Assembly: GCF_050948175.1 (NCBI RefSeq)
Contig: NC_135197.1
Span: forward strand, 9,814,501 to 9,878,500
Length of the DNA: 64,000 nt
Reading direction: 5' to 3'
From: Xylocopa sonorina
Lineage: Eukaryota; Arthropoda; Insecta; Hymenoptera; Apidae
Below the pieces are notes generated by a model. That model had not been told where the DNA came from and ran no database searches. It worked only from the letters and a program-made list of their open reading frames with translations. Position 1 is the first letter of the stretch. Each line of letters begins with the position of its first letter. This document shows positions 25,516 through 38,400 of this stretch, piece after piece. A program made the translations under genes and the position numbers.

Positions 25516-28500
25516 TAAACCAAGGGAGACAGAGCAAAAAATGGGTACTTCTACTTGTTACATACGTCATTCCCGAATGCAAAAATACGTCTGGTCCAAT
25601 CGATCGAGCTATTCGAATTTTTCAATTCCATTCGTTCGTTCGAAATTCGATTAAAGAACTTCCCCAGCAGAAGTGCGACGGCTTTGATTAAACCATCATC
25701 CCTTATTATCGAAGGTTTTTCTTCTGACAATTCATATTTCGAATTTATACGGCCGGAAAGTGCATCGAACCTGGCCGATCGAATCGTCGCAGCACGATCG
25801 TAACGATAATTAAACGATAATTTAGTAAACTAGTCGCGGAAAGTGGATGCAACCGGAGGGGGTGTTGCCTGTGTGGGTGATGGGTAAAAACTGGGAACTG
25901 CGAATATTTGAAATATACGTTTGCATCGCGGCGGTAGGATTCCTGCGGTGCGCGCGCGAACCGTGCCGCACATTCCCCGGTTATGCCTGTTTCATTAAAC
26001 AGGAGAATTCCAGTGTATTTTTGGAACTATAGGAACCGAGCGAAACCGCTGGTTACATTTTCCATGGGCCGCCAGCGTTTATTCCGCCGCGTATATTGCA
26101 ACGCGACACGCACGAAAATATCTTGTCGCCATGTTCGAACGGTGATCGAATACTACGGTCCAGCGACGTTAATTATCTTTAATACGATTACCAATGTATG
26201 TATTTTGCATACGCCGAGTAGAATGTTTTTATTACGTTCTACCATTTAACTTGATTCACGGAAGAGCGCGAGAGAGAGTGAGAGAAGAAGGGTGGGCGGG
26301 CAATGCAAATCAGGGTAAACGAAGAGTATCCATAAACTTTGCCTGTAATTGCTTAATTGACGCGTGGTTGGAAAAATTAGAAAACTGCAGAATTTAAAAT
26401 ATGCGTTCGAGGCAGCGGCAAGTACCAACGGGCAGGTTAAGTTCAATAACTAATTCTTGTTTGTACGTTCGAAGAGTTGCTTTGAGAGCGCCGACGTCTC
26501 TGATATTAACTCAGCGTTGTAAATTATTTTCATATTAATACAAGAATGCCAAACCGTGGATCGACGAAGCGTTTCTGCCGTGTTTATTAAATTTCTTTGA
26601 TATCCAACCCCCTTCTCCAAGTAATATAGCTTCTTGGTATCTATGCATGGCGTTTCTGCGAGATCTGCTTCTTCGAGAGATCGTAATTCATCTACGAAAT
26701 TTCCGTCCGGCTGGTGCTAACCGTCCTCTCGAAATTCTTAAGCGATCGCACTTGTATTCGCAAGTCGTGCACGCAATCGTTGACGAGAGTAACGGCAATT
26801 ACGCGTATCGCTGTTGCGACAAAAATATATTTCGGTTATTCATCGACGCGCGTAGTATTTCAACGTTTATTACGAACTCATTTCTACGCTGAAATAACTG
26901 TTCTCACTGACGCGCGCCGCCGAACGAGTATGAATTTCCGCTTCGACGTTCAGCGAACAAAGCGTTTCAACGTTTTCCGTTCTCCATTTTTTTCTTTTTT
27001 TTTTCGCGTCGATACTCGCTATGCAAACGGTGCAATTGAATATTTCTGATAATTAATCGTGCACCGGCTACACGCGAATCAGATAAAGAAACGAAGCATA
27101 CGTAATGCAGGATCGATCAAAATGAATTTTAATCCGACTCTGTAAATTTCTTTTATTTCTTTCTACCCAGGGCTCTGCTCTCCTGCTAATTACGAATGTC
27201 CAACTATGACTGCCTAACGAGACGAAGAAATTATTAATACCATAGACGACGACGGTAATTCGTCCATGAGAATATGTGGATCGTAAAGCGCCAAGTCACA
27301 CCATACCAGGAAGATGCGTGAAGATGTTAATCAATAACAAGTCAAACACGCGACGACGTAGTAACACCAGACTACAATAGTACAGCGCACACGTACTACT
27401 ACCGCGGGCACAATCTACTTACTTTTCACGCGCACACAATCGCTCGCTCGTGCACCTATGCATTAAACAGCTCTTCTTACGAACGTTTCGTCGAACGTTG
27501 CTGGAAGTGCTGCGAACGTAAGCATTTCATAGAAACTCGAGGACGACGAGAACGCGAGAGCAGACTCGCGTCTGTCTCGCCTAAAAAGCCAGTTTCTCGA
27601 CTGGTTCCGATCGCGGAAGTGGATATCAATCTCGAGAACCAGTAGCCGTCGATACTGGGCCGAAGTGTTCTCCGGTACATCGTCCCTAGCCGACGTTGGA
27701 AGCGGCGCGGTCGACTTCCGTCTTCGCTCGACGCCCGCCACCTTATAAAAAGGGTAGCTATTGAATTAAAAGGACGTAGCGAATAAAGCGGCCGGGCTAC
27801 GCGGCAGCGTACAGTCGAAGAGGGAAAGAGTAGGGAAAGAGCGTGAAAAGGGGGAAAGGGATGAAGCGGCACGGACGGCGGAGGGTGGCTCTCCTGGGTG
27901 GAAGAGGGACGAGGACGGAGGAAACGTGGAAAAAAAGTTAGAGGAAACGAGAAGGAATCTCTCTTCTCTCCTTCGCCCCGTCTGGCCTCGACGCGCACCC
28001 TGCAACCCCCTGTATCCACCGGACGCCGTGCTCACCGGCCATAAAAATAAAATTTCAATAAATCTCCAGCAGGGGGTAAGCTAGTGGGGCATTCAGAGGG
28101 CGGGCTACTCGCTCATTGGAGCTGGGTCCGCGGCGGTTACCGCCTACCGCAAAACAGAGACAGCTAGACTACAGTAACCTGGATAGAGTTTACCTCGGGA
28201 TATGGACAGCCCCGCCAACCACCGTAGTCCGCGAGCAAAACTCTGCCACTACCGCTTCCCGATTTCTTTTCGCCGGTTTTTCTACTTTTTTTTCCTTTCT
28301 TCTTAATCCCTCTCTCTCTCTCTTTCTCCTCCGCCTCTTCATCTCCTTTCTTTCCTCGACAGAGAGCGGCTAGAAGTGCGCGCGGTTCTTTTCTTACTTT
28401 CGTTCATTCGCTTCTCTTCGTCCCCGCTATTGGATACTGCTTTATCTTTTCTTATATTTCCTGCCTCTCCTGCTCTTGTCCCGCTAATCTGTCTGTATCG

Positions 28501-29040
28501 GTTCTTCAGTCGCGTAGCCATCCACGCAAGACGCTGCTGGAAGTACGCCGATTTTATCTTTGCGCGGACCGCCTCGACGACCGGTCGACTGGGATTTGCC
28601 GGCTCCGGAGGGTGCTCCAAGTGGATAGCGATTTTAATGATGCTCCACGCTTTTACGAGTTCCTTGTAGAATGCAAATTGAAACCAGCATACCATCGAAC
28701 CAAATATGTCTTTTAAAATCCGCGACAACTCAACAGCGATCAAACTTTGAACAGAGTACCAACACCCTCTACGTCTTCCAACCTCCTATCACCCAAGCAA
28801 TCATCCTCTCGAAATCGATCTCTCGAATTATCCTCGATTCCTGAAGAATCTGGCTCTCGCCTCTCCTCGAATCTCTCTTCCAGTAGCAGAGAAAATATCC
28901 CAGAAGATCCCAGAACTGTCCCGTCAGGTTCCGTTTCCAGGCTCCACTGTCAGCTAGCTACGTTCCTGTCGGCGGCGGCGAGTCTGAAGCACGGCTGCGA
29001 TTTAATATCACGCCCACAATCCTCTGGCAGAAGCGAGAGC

Positions 29041-29376
29041 ACGTTAGCTCGAGCAATGGAGAGGAAAAGGACAGGGACAGGAGGGTGTTTCGCGCAACAG
29101 AGAGAGGGACATCCGCGGTGATCCTCGGCGGTGGGGGAGCTCCGATATGGCAGCTAGGCAGTCCGCTGTTTGCCTTGCTGGGGTACGGTGCCGTTCCTCG
29201 AGCACGTCTCGTCGGTTCGCAACGGATCTCGTCGCGCAACATCCACGAGAAATTCGGTGGAAATAAGTAATCCCCTCGCGGTTCGCAGGGCGTAAATTTC
29301 GTGGCTCCCGGTGACGCGCGGATATTTCGTAACCGTGTCTTATCTGTGTCGGGGGTTGCATCCCCCCGGGAACGGC
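29041..29376 (+). other. otp: Probable otp 5' leader / proximal promoter
   Basis: CpG-rich sequence immediately upstream of the otp start codon. A G5/C5 inverted repeat (29351-29367) sits about 10 nt before the ATG. I see no convincing TATA box with a matching initiator here, so the transcription start and any untranslated first exon are undetermined. Confidence 0.35.
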
Positions 29377-29422
29377 ATGCTCAACAACATCTCCGCCGGC
29401 GGTTCCGTACACGGTATTACCG
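29377..29422 (+). CDS. otp: otp coding exon 1
   Basis: ATG with G at -3 opens MLNNISAGGSVHGIT and ends in phase 1 at G|GTAAGTAG, a near-perfect donor. It is the phase-compatible start nearest upstream of exon 2. It is too short for homology to prove it. Confidence 0.7.
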
Positions 29423-32400
29423 GTAAGTAGAGTCAGAAAGGTGCGAGCATCCCTTCATTTCTCGATGGATCTCGTGTGTTCTCAGGTTGAAGTATTCTGG
29501 AGGGGGATTTTTTTTTGTCGCGTCCTCAGGTGGTTGCAGGGTTCGAGGTTGGTCCCGTGAAGTTTCGCGATTTTACCCGATCCTTTGGACGATGTCGAGT
29601 AGGGATGTTTGAGGGTCTGTTCTCATTACTTGGCTATTCGTTGCTCGTGGTCTGAGTGTGAAAAAGTGGAGGAGTATGTTTTTTGTGCTGTGCGAGGGTT
29701 GAAACTGGGTTGGTTCAAACCTTCTGCTTCTACTGCTCTTGAGTAAGGAAATTGTTTTCTACTGAGATATATAACTTACAAATTGGTTAAACGATGCTAA
29801 AAAGAAATATTTCTTTTGTATAAGACTGAACAGTGGACGATGACTCTGTAAGCGACGGTGTCCGACGCTTGGAAACTTTTATTCTTAATCAGGTAAATAA
29901 GTAATTTAAAAAAGAGAAGAGGAAAATTCTGTAAAATTCTGTTAAAGTAGAACGTTAGATCTGTTAGAGAATAAGTATTATTCATTTGCAAAGTTATATC
30001 TGAACTTAGGAAATTGTCAAAATCATATCCCCGTAACTAACCATTGTACATATTTCATTTTGTGTAAAAAATCTCTTTAACTAACATTTAAACGATAACT
30101 ATATGTAGGCGTGAGCGTGGATATGTCACAAATAACATAGTCGGTTTCGTTTAATGAGTTATTAATTAGGGAAGGACATTCCGTATAACTTTAACCACTA
30201 AAAAATTTGTTAAAAAAGAAGTTATTAAATTTTTTTAATCGCGGGTATACCGCGCAACGAGCAATCGTTACTGCAATTAGTACTTATGAAATATATTTTA
30301 TTCATTACTTTAATTTACGTAACAAATTATATAATATTTATAAACTTCACGAACAATAATATATTCATTTCGTTATTAATATTCGTCGCGGTATTTCAAG
30401 TTACGCTCCGGAAGATCCCTGTCCGTCGGGACGTGTTCTTCCGCGCGTGCAATTAAATAATAATACCATTCAAACAATTATAACTTAAGTAACAATGACT
30501 TTCATTAAAATATAATTGATCGTGAACAAGACTGAACGATATCCTCTATCGCGCTTAAGCTTGACATAGCACATTATTCTACCGAAAGCAGACCAAGTCC
30601 AAATTATACAGAACGTTTCGCTCATTGTCAATCTCCGGTTCAGGTGTATAAAACATTACTCTATTCAGACAGAGAGATATTTGCATCAAATAAAAGATAC
30701 AATACATTAAAGACTAAATAGAAGCACATTACTTTCCGACACTTCGCTGTTAATAATTGAAACACCAGCCGTCGCTTGGCACTCTTCAGCAAAACGTAAA
30801 AGCTTCTAAAGACGGCAAAAATTGACGAGATAGAATAGTCATTCCCATTCATCCCGATCGACGATCGTACAGAAAATTTATACGTCGCGTGCATCAAGCA
30901 GCCGCGGTAGCACGGTTTTCATCGTCGAAAGTCACGGGACACGCGCGAACGGAAGGACAAAGTTGGTAAAACGACGAAAAGAAAAACTTTTCGCCTGATA
31001 ACACGTGGCGGACGCCTGTTCGCTTCCCTCCCGCCGAAGGAAAACGCTTCTCGAGTTTGATGACCTTAATTACCTCAACACTGATTATATTAGGCGGGAA
31101 GTTAAGGAACGATTTAGAGTTGGAGCTAGTGGTACAAATCGAGCGAAAGCGCGACGTGTCGCTCCCGATTAAAGAACGATTAACCCTCGATTTTTGTCCT
31201 GGCTACTTAATCTTCGTCGTCACCAATTCATTTTCCATCGATCCCGCATTTTAAGGAACCGTTCAACGATTCTTCGGCTACGACACGCGACCTGGCTTCT
31301 TTTCCTTTTCTCCGAGAATTTCTAAAACTATTCTCGAGGAAATAACTTCCTTGATGGCAATTATATTCTGTTTAATCTGCTGTCGTTCTATTCGATCGAT
31401 CGACGATATTAAATCACGTTTTTCCTTTAGTGGATATCGGTAAAAGTATATAAAGAAGAAAAAAGTAACACGAGGGTGAAAAATTATTGATGATAGGCGA
31501 ATTCGTTTTCTTAACTGTTATCCTTTTAATTCGATTAAACAATTCGATAATCCGAGCTGATGGGATAGGATTAAACAATGATTCTTGGCGTTAATGAGAG
31601 GCAAACGGTTGCGAGGCAAACAAAAGGTGGTAGCACTAATCCTCGGCAAGTGGCGCGTTCGCACTAATCATATCCTGTTTGCAAATTTTTATCGAGCCCC
31701 GCTACGCGATTAAGCAAATTGAATTTGCCAGCTCTCATATAAAAGTGATATTTATTTATTCGTCTCTACCTCTCTCTCTCTTTCTCTCTTCCGTTTGAAC
31801 ACTGTTTGAGTATCTGAAAGGATGAAAACTGGCATTTATGTATTCTGCATGTGTCAAAAGAATCACGGCTAGTGACTTTCGCGATGCGTACGTTTCATTC
31901 TTCGTATAAAATCCCTTTTTTCTCCCATTGAATCAAATTGATCTTGATCGAAACGAATTAAATTGCACGAGTCACGAAGCGGATCTCGCAGTGACAATTC
32001 AATTCAATGCGTTTTTTTTTAGCGGAAGTTTCGCAGTTGCGATGCGAAAATTGCTGCGAGACAAAAATTCACGGAAGAGTCCAGCGTCGACGTAGTCCCT
32101 TTCCCTCGCTTTTTTTTCGTTCGTTTTTTTCTACTTCTGCATCTCTCTACCTCTCTTTTCGCGGAAACAAAATCCATGATCCACGATGAGGAGATCAAAG
32201 GGACCTACCGAATTTCGGGAGGTCGAACGAGGATGCTCATAAATACCAAGCCTCGTCCAGTAAAATCGAAATAAAATCATCAGGACCCATAAAAATAAAA
32301 CGAAAATAAAGACCAGTCGTAAAGTTCATTCATACGAACTTTCCATTGAGTAAACGGTTTCTGACGCGCTGGTGGTCGCTCGACAACCCTGCTCTTTCTT

Positions 32401-35400
32401 CCAAACAACGATACTCCTCGATACCGAGAGGATCCCCATCGCAGTTTTATGAACCTTTCGATTCGCTGGTTACATATTTTAACATTTAACTAGCAATCGT
32501 CTATTATTCGCATTCGTCAATCACGATTTGGCTTTGCGACTAATACGTTCCTTCAGCACGATCGGATTTCTCATTGTCCTTCCTTCGTGGCTTTTCTATG
32601 TAAACTATTTATACGTCGAATAAACTGTCCAGGGATACGGTCTAGAGGTCCTTTTAGACATTTTTCGATTATGCACAACGTCCACTACGTAATAAAACAA
32701 GAAAGTTTCGAAGTTATCGGTGACGATTCAGAGGGAAATTCGTGTGTAGCGATGGTCGATATTCATCAAATATACAAATTACATTAACGCCCGTATACGA
32801 TGCATCGAATAACGGTCCGATAAAAACGATCGGATTTTCGGCCAGGCATTTGCATAACTTAGCGAAAAAGGAACGACGTCGCTCGATTCCTGTCGGGAAA
32901 TATTCGCGATTTTCCAACTATTTCCATGACGCTTTTAGCGCCGATCAAATAGCAGACTATTTAACATTATTATGCATGCGCGGTCGCATTAAGCATTTTG
33001 GATACGGCCGAGGGCGAGCGTACGACCAGAATGAATCACTATTAACAGCCAGGATTATAAAATATCGATGCAAAACTGCCGGGCTGGTCAACGTGTTTAT
33101 GAAACCAATAAAATTCCTTGGTTACTATATTATCGTTCCGTTGTAACGCGTGTTGACTTCATAACGCTTGATGCACGGCTCGATGGTTAATTAACGATCT
33201 CGGAGATATGGTGAGAAATGTGCCGATTGTAACGACGATGATCCCCAACACGCGAACAATCCTCCGAAGCGACGTTACTTTCCACGCGTGTTCATTATTT
33301 AAATGAAAACAGACAACTTCCCGGCTCTTTTCAAACTTGATTCACTTTACCAATTCCTCCACTTCCGGGACAGGGTCCCTCGAACCCCCTGGGGTATAGA
33401 GCATGTTCAGAGACACCCCTCGGGGAAATTTTAGCGGTGGTTGCGCTCGCGCCTGGGCGTCGTATTTGCCGTCCTTCGGCCGTCCTCCGCCTCGAAGTCT
33501 GGAATCATCCCCTAAAATTTCTCGCCGGGATAATCGAGCAACCTGTACGCGTTGGGACCACCGAAAGTCGGTAGATCGGCTCGAAGAGGAGGTCGAGGGA
33601 AGTAGTTTCAGTCGATATTACGTAAGCAGGTTTGACAAAGCACAACGACGCGACGCGCGATGGCCGCGCGCGGTCACGGGCTCTCCGCGGCGGGCGTTCC
33701 ATCCGTTCTCCTCCCACGCATTCTAGAAATTTTCTACGAGCACGTAGCCGGGGCCGTACGCGGGCGCGCGAACACGTGTTCGTGCGTGCATGGGACCGCG
33801 GGCCTGGATGTGTGTGTTTGCTCGCCTAGAAGCCGGAGGCCGGTGACGATTCTCGCACCTTCGTGCTAAGTGGCCCGTGCCCTCCCCTGCCCTCCTCGCC
33901 ACGGGCCTAGCCAGCTTCTGCTCCTATACAAATTTAAACTACATAGAGCAGAAAAGGGAGTGAGCGCGAGGAAAGGGGGGCCCCGTTGCCTGACGAGGGG
34001 GGTAACAGAAAACTGTAATGGCTCCTATTTTTCTTTCTCTTTTTTCGCGCTTCGCGCCCGCAGGAGCGAAGGATCTTCATGCGCAGGATCTAAAGAAGCA
34101 CGAGAAGTTGGACGGCTTGATGGGGACTTTGGGGACCGGGTTGTCTGCTAGCGGTGGCCTCACACTTCATCAGGAATTAATCATGACCATGCCTGGCGCG
34201 GGTAAGTGTTTTACCGTGTTCGAATGTACCCATTTTTTTTTTTTCCACCCCCGCCGCTCACTTGGTTTTACCGACGTCCAAACCCTGATACCGTTTCGAT
34301 GTACGATAAATTCTAAATTTCGTTCTCCCGTTCGCGAGTGCCGCTCGATCGCAGTTGCATTCGACGGAGAGAGTAGAAAGTTGTATGGAAATCGTCCGCG
34401 TCAATCGAGAGGGACGGGAGAAGCTAAATTTGAAAAAAGGAAAGAGTCAAACGGATGAACCGATAGATGCGAAGACGGCTCGTGAATTAGAAATTTAGAA
34501 GAGGCATCTTCTGTAACGGTGGAAGATCGGAAGCCAAGTGAAGCGAGTGAATTTGACGAAGCGCGAAAATTGAACATTTTCTCGTCTTCCTGCAGGGAAC
34601 GCAGCAGGAATCGGGCAAGGCGACGACAAGCCTGCCAAACAGAAACGGCACCGAACGCGGTTCACACCGGCTCAGCTGAACGAGTTGGAGAGGTGTTTCA
34701 ATCGAACACACTACCCGGATATCTTCCTCAGGGAGGAAATAGCTGTGAAAATCGGTCTGACGGAGAGTCGAGTTCAAGTAAGTTTTTAACTTGACATGGA
34801 TTTTGTTGCGAGAAAGAACCGACCGCGATAAACTTCTGTTCAAACCGATTCGACGCAACAGTCCTGGACAACGACGATAGCTTACTTAATTCTTGGGTTG
34901 CGGTTCGGGTAAGAAGAGACGCGGTTAATAGGCATAACTAGGTGGTACCGCGAGTGTCTCGAAATCAATTCCGCTGGCCTACCGTGGCTTTACGGATTAA
35001 AGTGAAACTTGGAGTAGCGTTAAGCCTTCGCCCTACGGGGTCTCGAAATTTGGTGGACTCCGGCTCGCCGTCAGCCAACCGCAAAACTTTCTGGAAACTT
35101 TCCCCACCTCCGTGGTGTACGGCAAATTCAAAGATCACGGGAATGACCGCGAGATATTGCCCAAGACGCGATAATGAAATTCCCAGCCCGTTGCGTTAAG
35201 CGTACTTTTCCTTCAGAGGGAAAAGATATTGTGTAATTAGTAAACCGTGGCTGGTTATGCTAGTTTATCATAATTCTATGGTATTTGAAAAATGAAACGA
35301 ATTCCTACATGGATTTCGTTTCTTCAGTAGCGTTTATAGACGTATGAATTTGCATAAACGCTCGCAATTTAGCGCAATAGCATTTTATATTACGAACAGA

Positions 35401-38400
35401 ATTACTCGTGCAATACCGGTCTATATTCGTACGTATTGCAGACTATTTCCAGGTGTAACGTTAAAGTATACGAAAATCAATTATGGTTATATTTGAAGTT
35501 TCTTATTTTTGCGGGCTGGTTTCGCGGCGGGCACGATTCGCAAAACGTAGTCTAATTAGATTTTCATGATACATCGAACATTTATCACTCTATTCAGCGC
35601 GATATTCGTACACAGGAAGTTTTAAATATTGAATTCTATTATAAGGAATAGCCGAAGCTCTAAGGAATAGCAGCAAGACCAAGAATAAAATATCAGAATA
35701 GAATAATAGAATATTTAGCGATAGTCAAAGAGTGGTGTGGAATGCGAGGGATTCCGAGCGTTATTACGGTCGATATTAAAGAACGAAATGTGCGGGGCGT
35801 GCTTTAAAGCGGAAATTGAAAAAAACCGATACTCGAGTCTTGACCAACTCGCGCTCTCTTCCTTTCCCCCGGGCATCAACCGGCTGGAGCTTTTTTAAGT
35901 CTCCGGGGCACGTCTAGAAAAACGAAGCTAATAGAAATTCATGAAAATTTTATTCGCAACTTGGAAGCGTCAGTCAAGCCAGGCGTCGTGCTGCATATCA
36001 AGCAGTCTTGCCCGTCTTCCTTTCCCCGTGTCGACACACACGTGGACGCGGCATGTGTGCGACGCCTCTTCCCGGATTCCCGGATATTTTTCATATCCAC
36101 CGTGGCAATTATGAGGCGATGCATACCGCGACCGTTCCATATGTTAATTCCGCGACATCACCCCAGTGACATCGCGATCGACGTGCTCCAGAAATACACC
36201 AACGATGGTACAGTTCGGTCATTTAAATCCGCAGACAGATTCTTACTCGGTTTCCCATCCGGCAGGTTTTTATCCCCGATCGAACCTTCATCCCTCTCGG
36301 TGAATGCTTCTCGCTCGAACGATTCGCCTATATTCACCGTTCATCCCCCTACTCGAGAGAAACGTCGCGACGATTTCAAGCGTAACGCGCGACTTTTTCC
36401 ATTCCCGAGTCCCGGGGACTCGAACGTCGAGCATAATTATTAAGGAACGAAGGAAATCACTAAACGGCCGACTCGAGGAGGGGAAAAAACTCGTCGATGC
36501 GAATGAGAGCTCGTTGTGGATCTCTTGGTTCGAGACACAGGTAGATACGCGTTCGAAAGGTAGCGTGGACGAACGAAGAAAAGAGAGGAAGATCGGGAGG
36601 GGAAAAAGGACGAGAGAGAGAGAGAGAGAGAGAGAGTCGGTGCTCGGGGTGGCTGGTTGCCTAATTGAAAGAGGTTTTCCGTGGGCGAGGGTAGACATCA
36701 GAGCGAACGAAGCGTTTCCAAGGAAACCCGGCGGCGGGCTCTCGTGTGGAGAGGGCCTCAGGCACCAATGGGGCTGCTAGGGAAAGGCGCCGGCGCCCAG
36801 CGTCGCTATACTATCGAGCGTCGCTATCAAAGATTTCTTGACTCGCCATGGCGGACCAGCCGCTGAACATTTTCACGAGGGCTGGGTCAACCCCGCGGAC
36901 GTATCAGACGCGTGCACACGTGGCTGGTGTGCAACCCTGTGCATCGTACTGTTCACCGGCTGTTATTGGTTCTTCAAACATTTTATTTCTTCCGATGAAA
37001 TTGAAACAGTCGATAGATGATGGCTTTAGGAGTTTGTCGGTAGGATAATAGTAGATTCTCAATTCTTCGAATGAAATAGACTCGCGTGGCGATATTGTTG
37101 TAAATTGAATACGCTTGGAAAGAAACTCTACTTTCGAATAAAATCGTTAATAGAGGAATTGAAAAATCTGTGCGGGCATATCATCGAGGGAAAGAATGTT
37201 CGATTTGCCTGGGGAAAGAGGGAAAAAAGGCAGGAACAAAATGGTAGCGAATCAAACGGTTCGCACGAGAATCGAGGAACGCGCGCGCTATTAAATTACA
37301 TTTTTAACCGGCTAATTGGCGATAGGAAGAATCGCCGAAAGAATGGCACGCTTATAAAGTTTGCAGAATTTTCCGCGCGAACAATCGGGACTTTTTAATC
37401 GAGCGAAACGTAGCCCGGAGCGAGAACGATAGTTGTGAGAGGCTACTGAATGGATCAGGGAAACGGCGCGGTGTGTGCAGCTAAAAATTAACCAACGGCC
37501 GGTTTTAATGCGATGATAGCGTTAGCACAAAAGAGAGAAAAGAGAAAGAGACGGGGAGAGAGAGAGAGAGAGAGAGCCGCGAGCAAGCGTTTCTAATTAC
37601 CAACAAAATACTTGATATAGTGTAATGAAATATTAGGATTTATCGATCTGTTGTAATTTATTACTACTCGAAAAGTGATGTAATTGCCGCTACGTCTCTA
37701 ATTGCTGTTAATTAACAACTATTATATTGCTGGCGCGAGATAACGCATTCGTCGGAACTGCTTTACAATCAACAATTACTTCGATGCGGCATCACGTAGC
37801 CGATCCGGAATTATGCGAGGCATTTAATTACGTTTTAACGTAATAACGTTTTCAATTGTGCCACTCGTTTAACGTGTCCGCGGACCAGATGGTCTGGCTT
37901 GTCTGAGATGTACTACGGGGGAGTAATATTTTGTTACAACAATCTCAGATTTAACGAGGGAACTTATAAAACGACGTTTTCTGTACTCGCGTATACTTGT
38001 CTGAAGACAGTAATCGCGTTCTCATCTCTCGTTAAACGCAACTGCCACCAATCAGTCAACTCACCGATCCAGCCATTCTACAAATATTATCCGAAATAAT
38101 AGAATCATCGTTCGTTAGTATATAACGCAGGGTGGCGTATCGTGAACAAAGTTCGACGATATTCCAAAATTATTCGTCGCAAAATACCGGCTGGACGGCT
38201 ATAAATAATTTGACAGACTCGCGAGAGGGCGAAAAAAAATGCAATTCGACGGGTGCAGGTTCCGAGGGTTTTTTCATCCCTTTCCGAAACCCTCTGCATC
38301 AGTCGGAGGTCAATGGCTCTTTCCGTGTGCGGAACGGCGCGCGCGCGCCTACACACACGCGTGCACACATTTCTGACCGCGTTCCCACTTGGTCGCACGG

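Larger units (their letters stand above)
13376..29040. other. Intergenic region upstream of otp, no recognisable gene
   Basis: About 15.7 kb without a recognisable coding exon on either strand. It holds a polypurine block (about 14.4-14.67 kb) followed by a polypyrimidine block (about 14.7-14.8 kb), GA repeats at 20.44 and 24.53 kb, an A-run at 25.50 kb, and skewed purine/pyrimidine tracts at 27.8-28.4 kb. A 60-codon ATG frame at 13555-13737 is the only short ORF worth noting. Part of 28.1-29.04 kb may belong to the otp leader or promoter, but I cannot place its start site. Confidence 0.55.

Noticed and set aside
27477..28019. 180-codon open frame, minus strand
   Set aside because: The purine-rich + strand makes stops rare on the opposite strand. 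The product is low-complexity Ser/Pro/Phe/Arg with no family resemblance.
28747..29121. Ser-rich frame just upstream of the otp exon 1
   Set aside because: It starts at TTG, is not in frame with otp, and reflects TCC/TCT-rich sequence. It is at most leader.
29530..29560. GGTTCGAGG-type motif suggesting a tRNA B box
   Set aside because: No matching A box or cloverleaf spacing was found here, nor at similar motifs near 21.88 and 36.53 kb.
32742..33146. 134-codon open frame in otp intron 1
   Set aside because: It opens at a GTG rather than ATG, shows no motif, and has no convincing splice partners.
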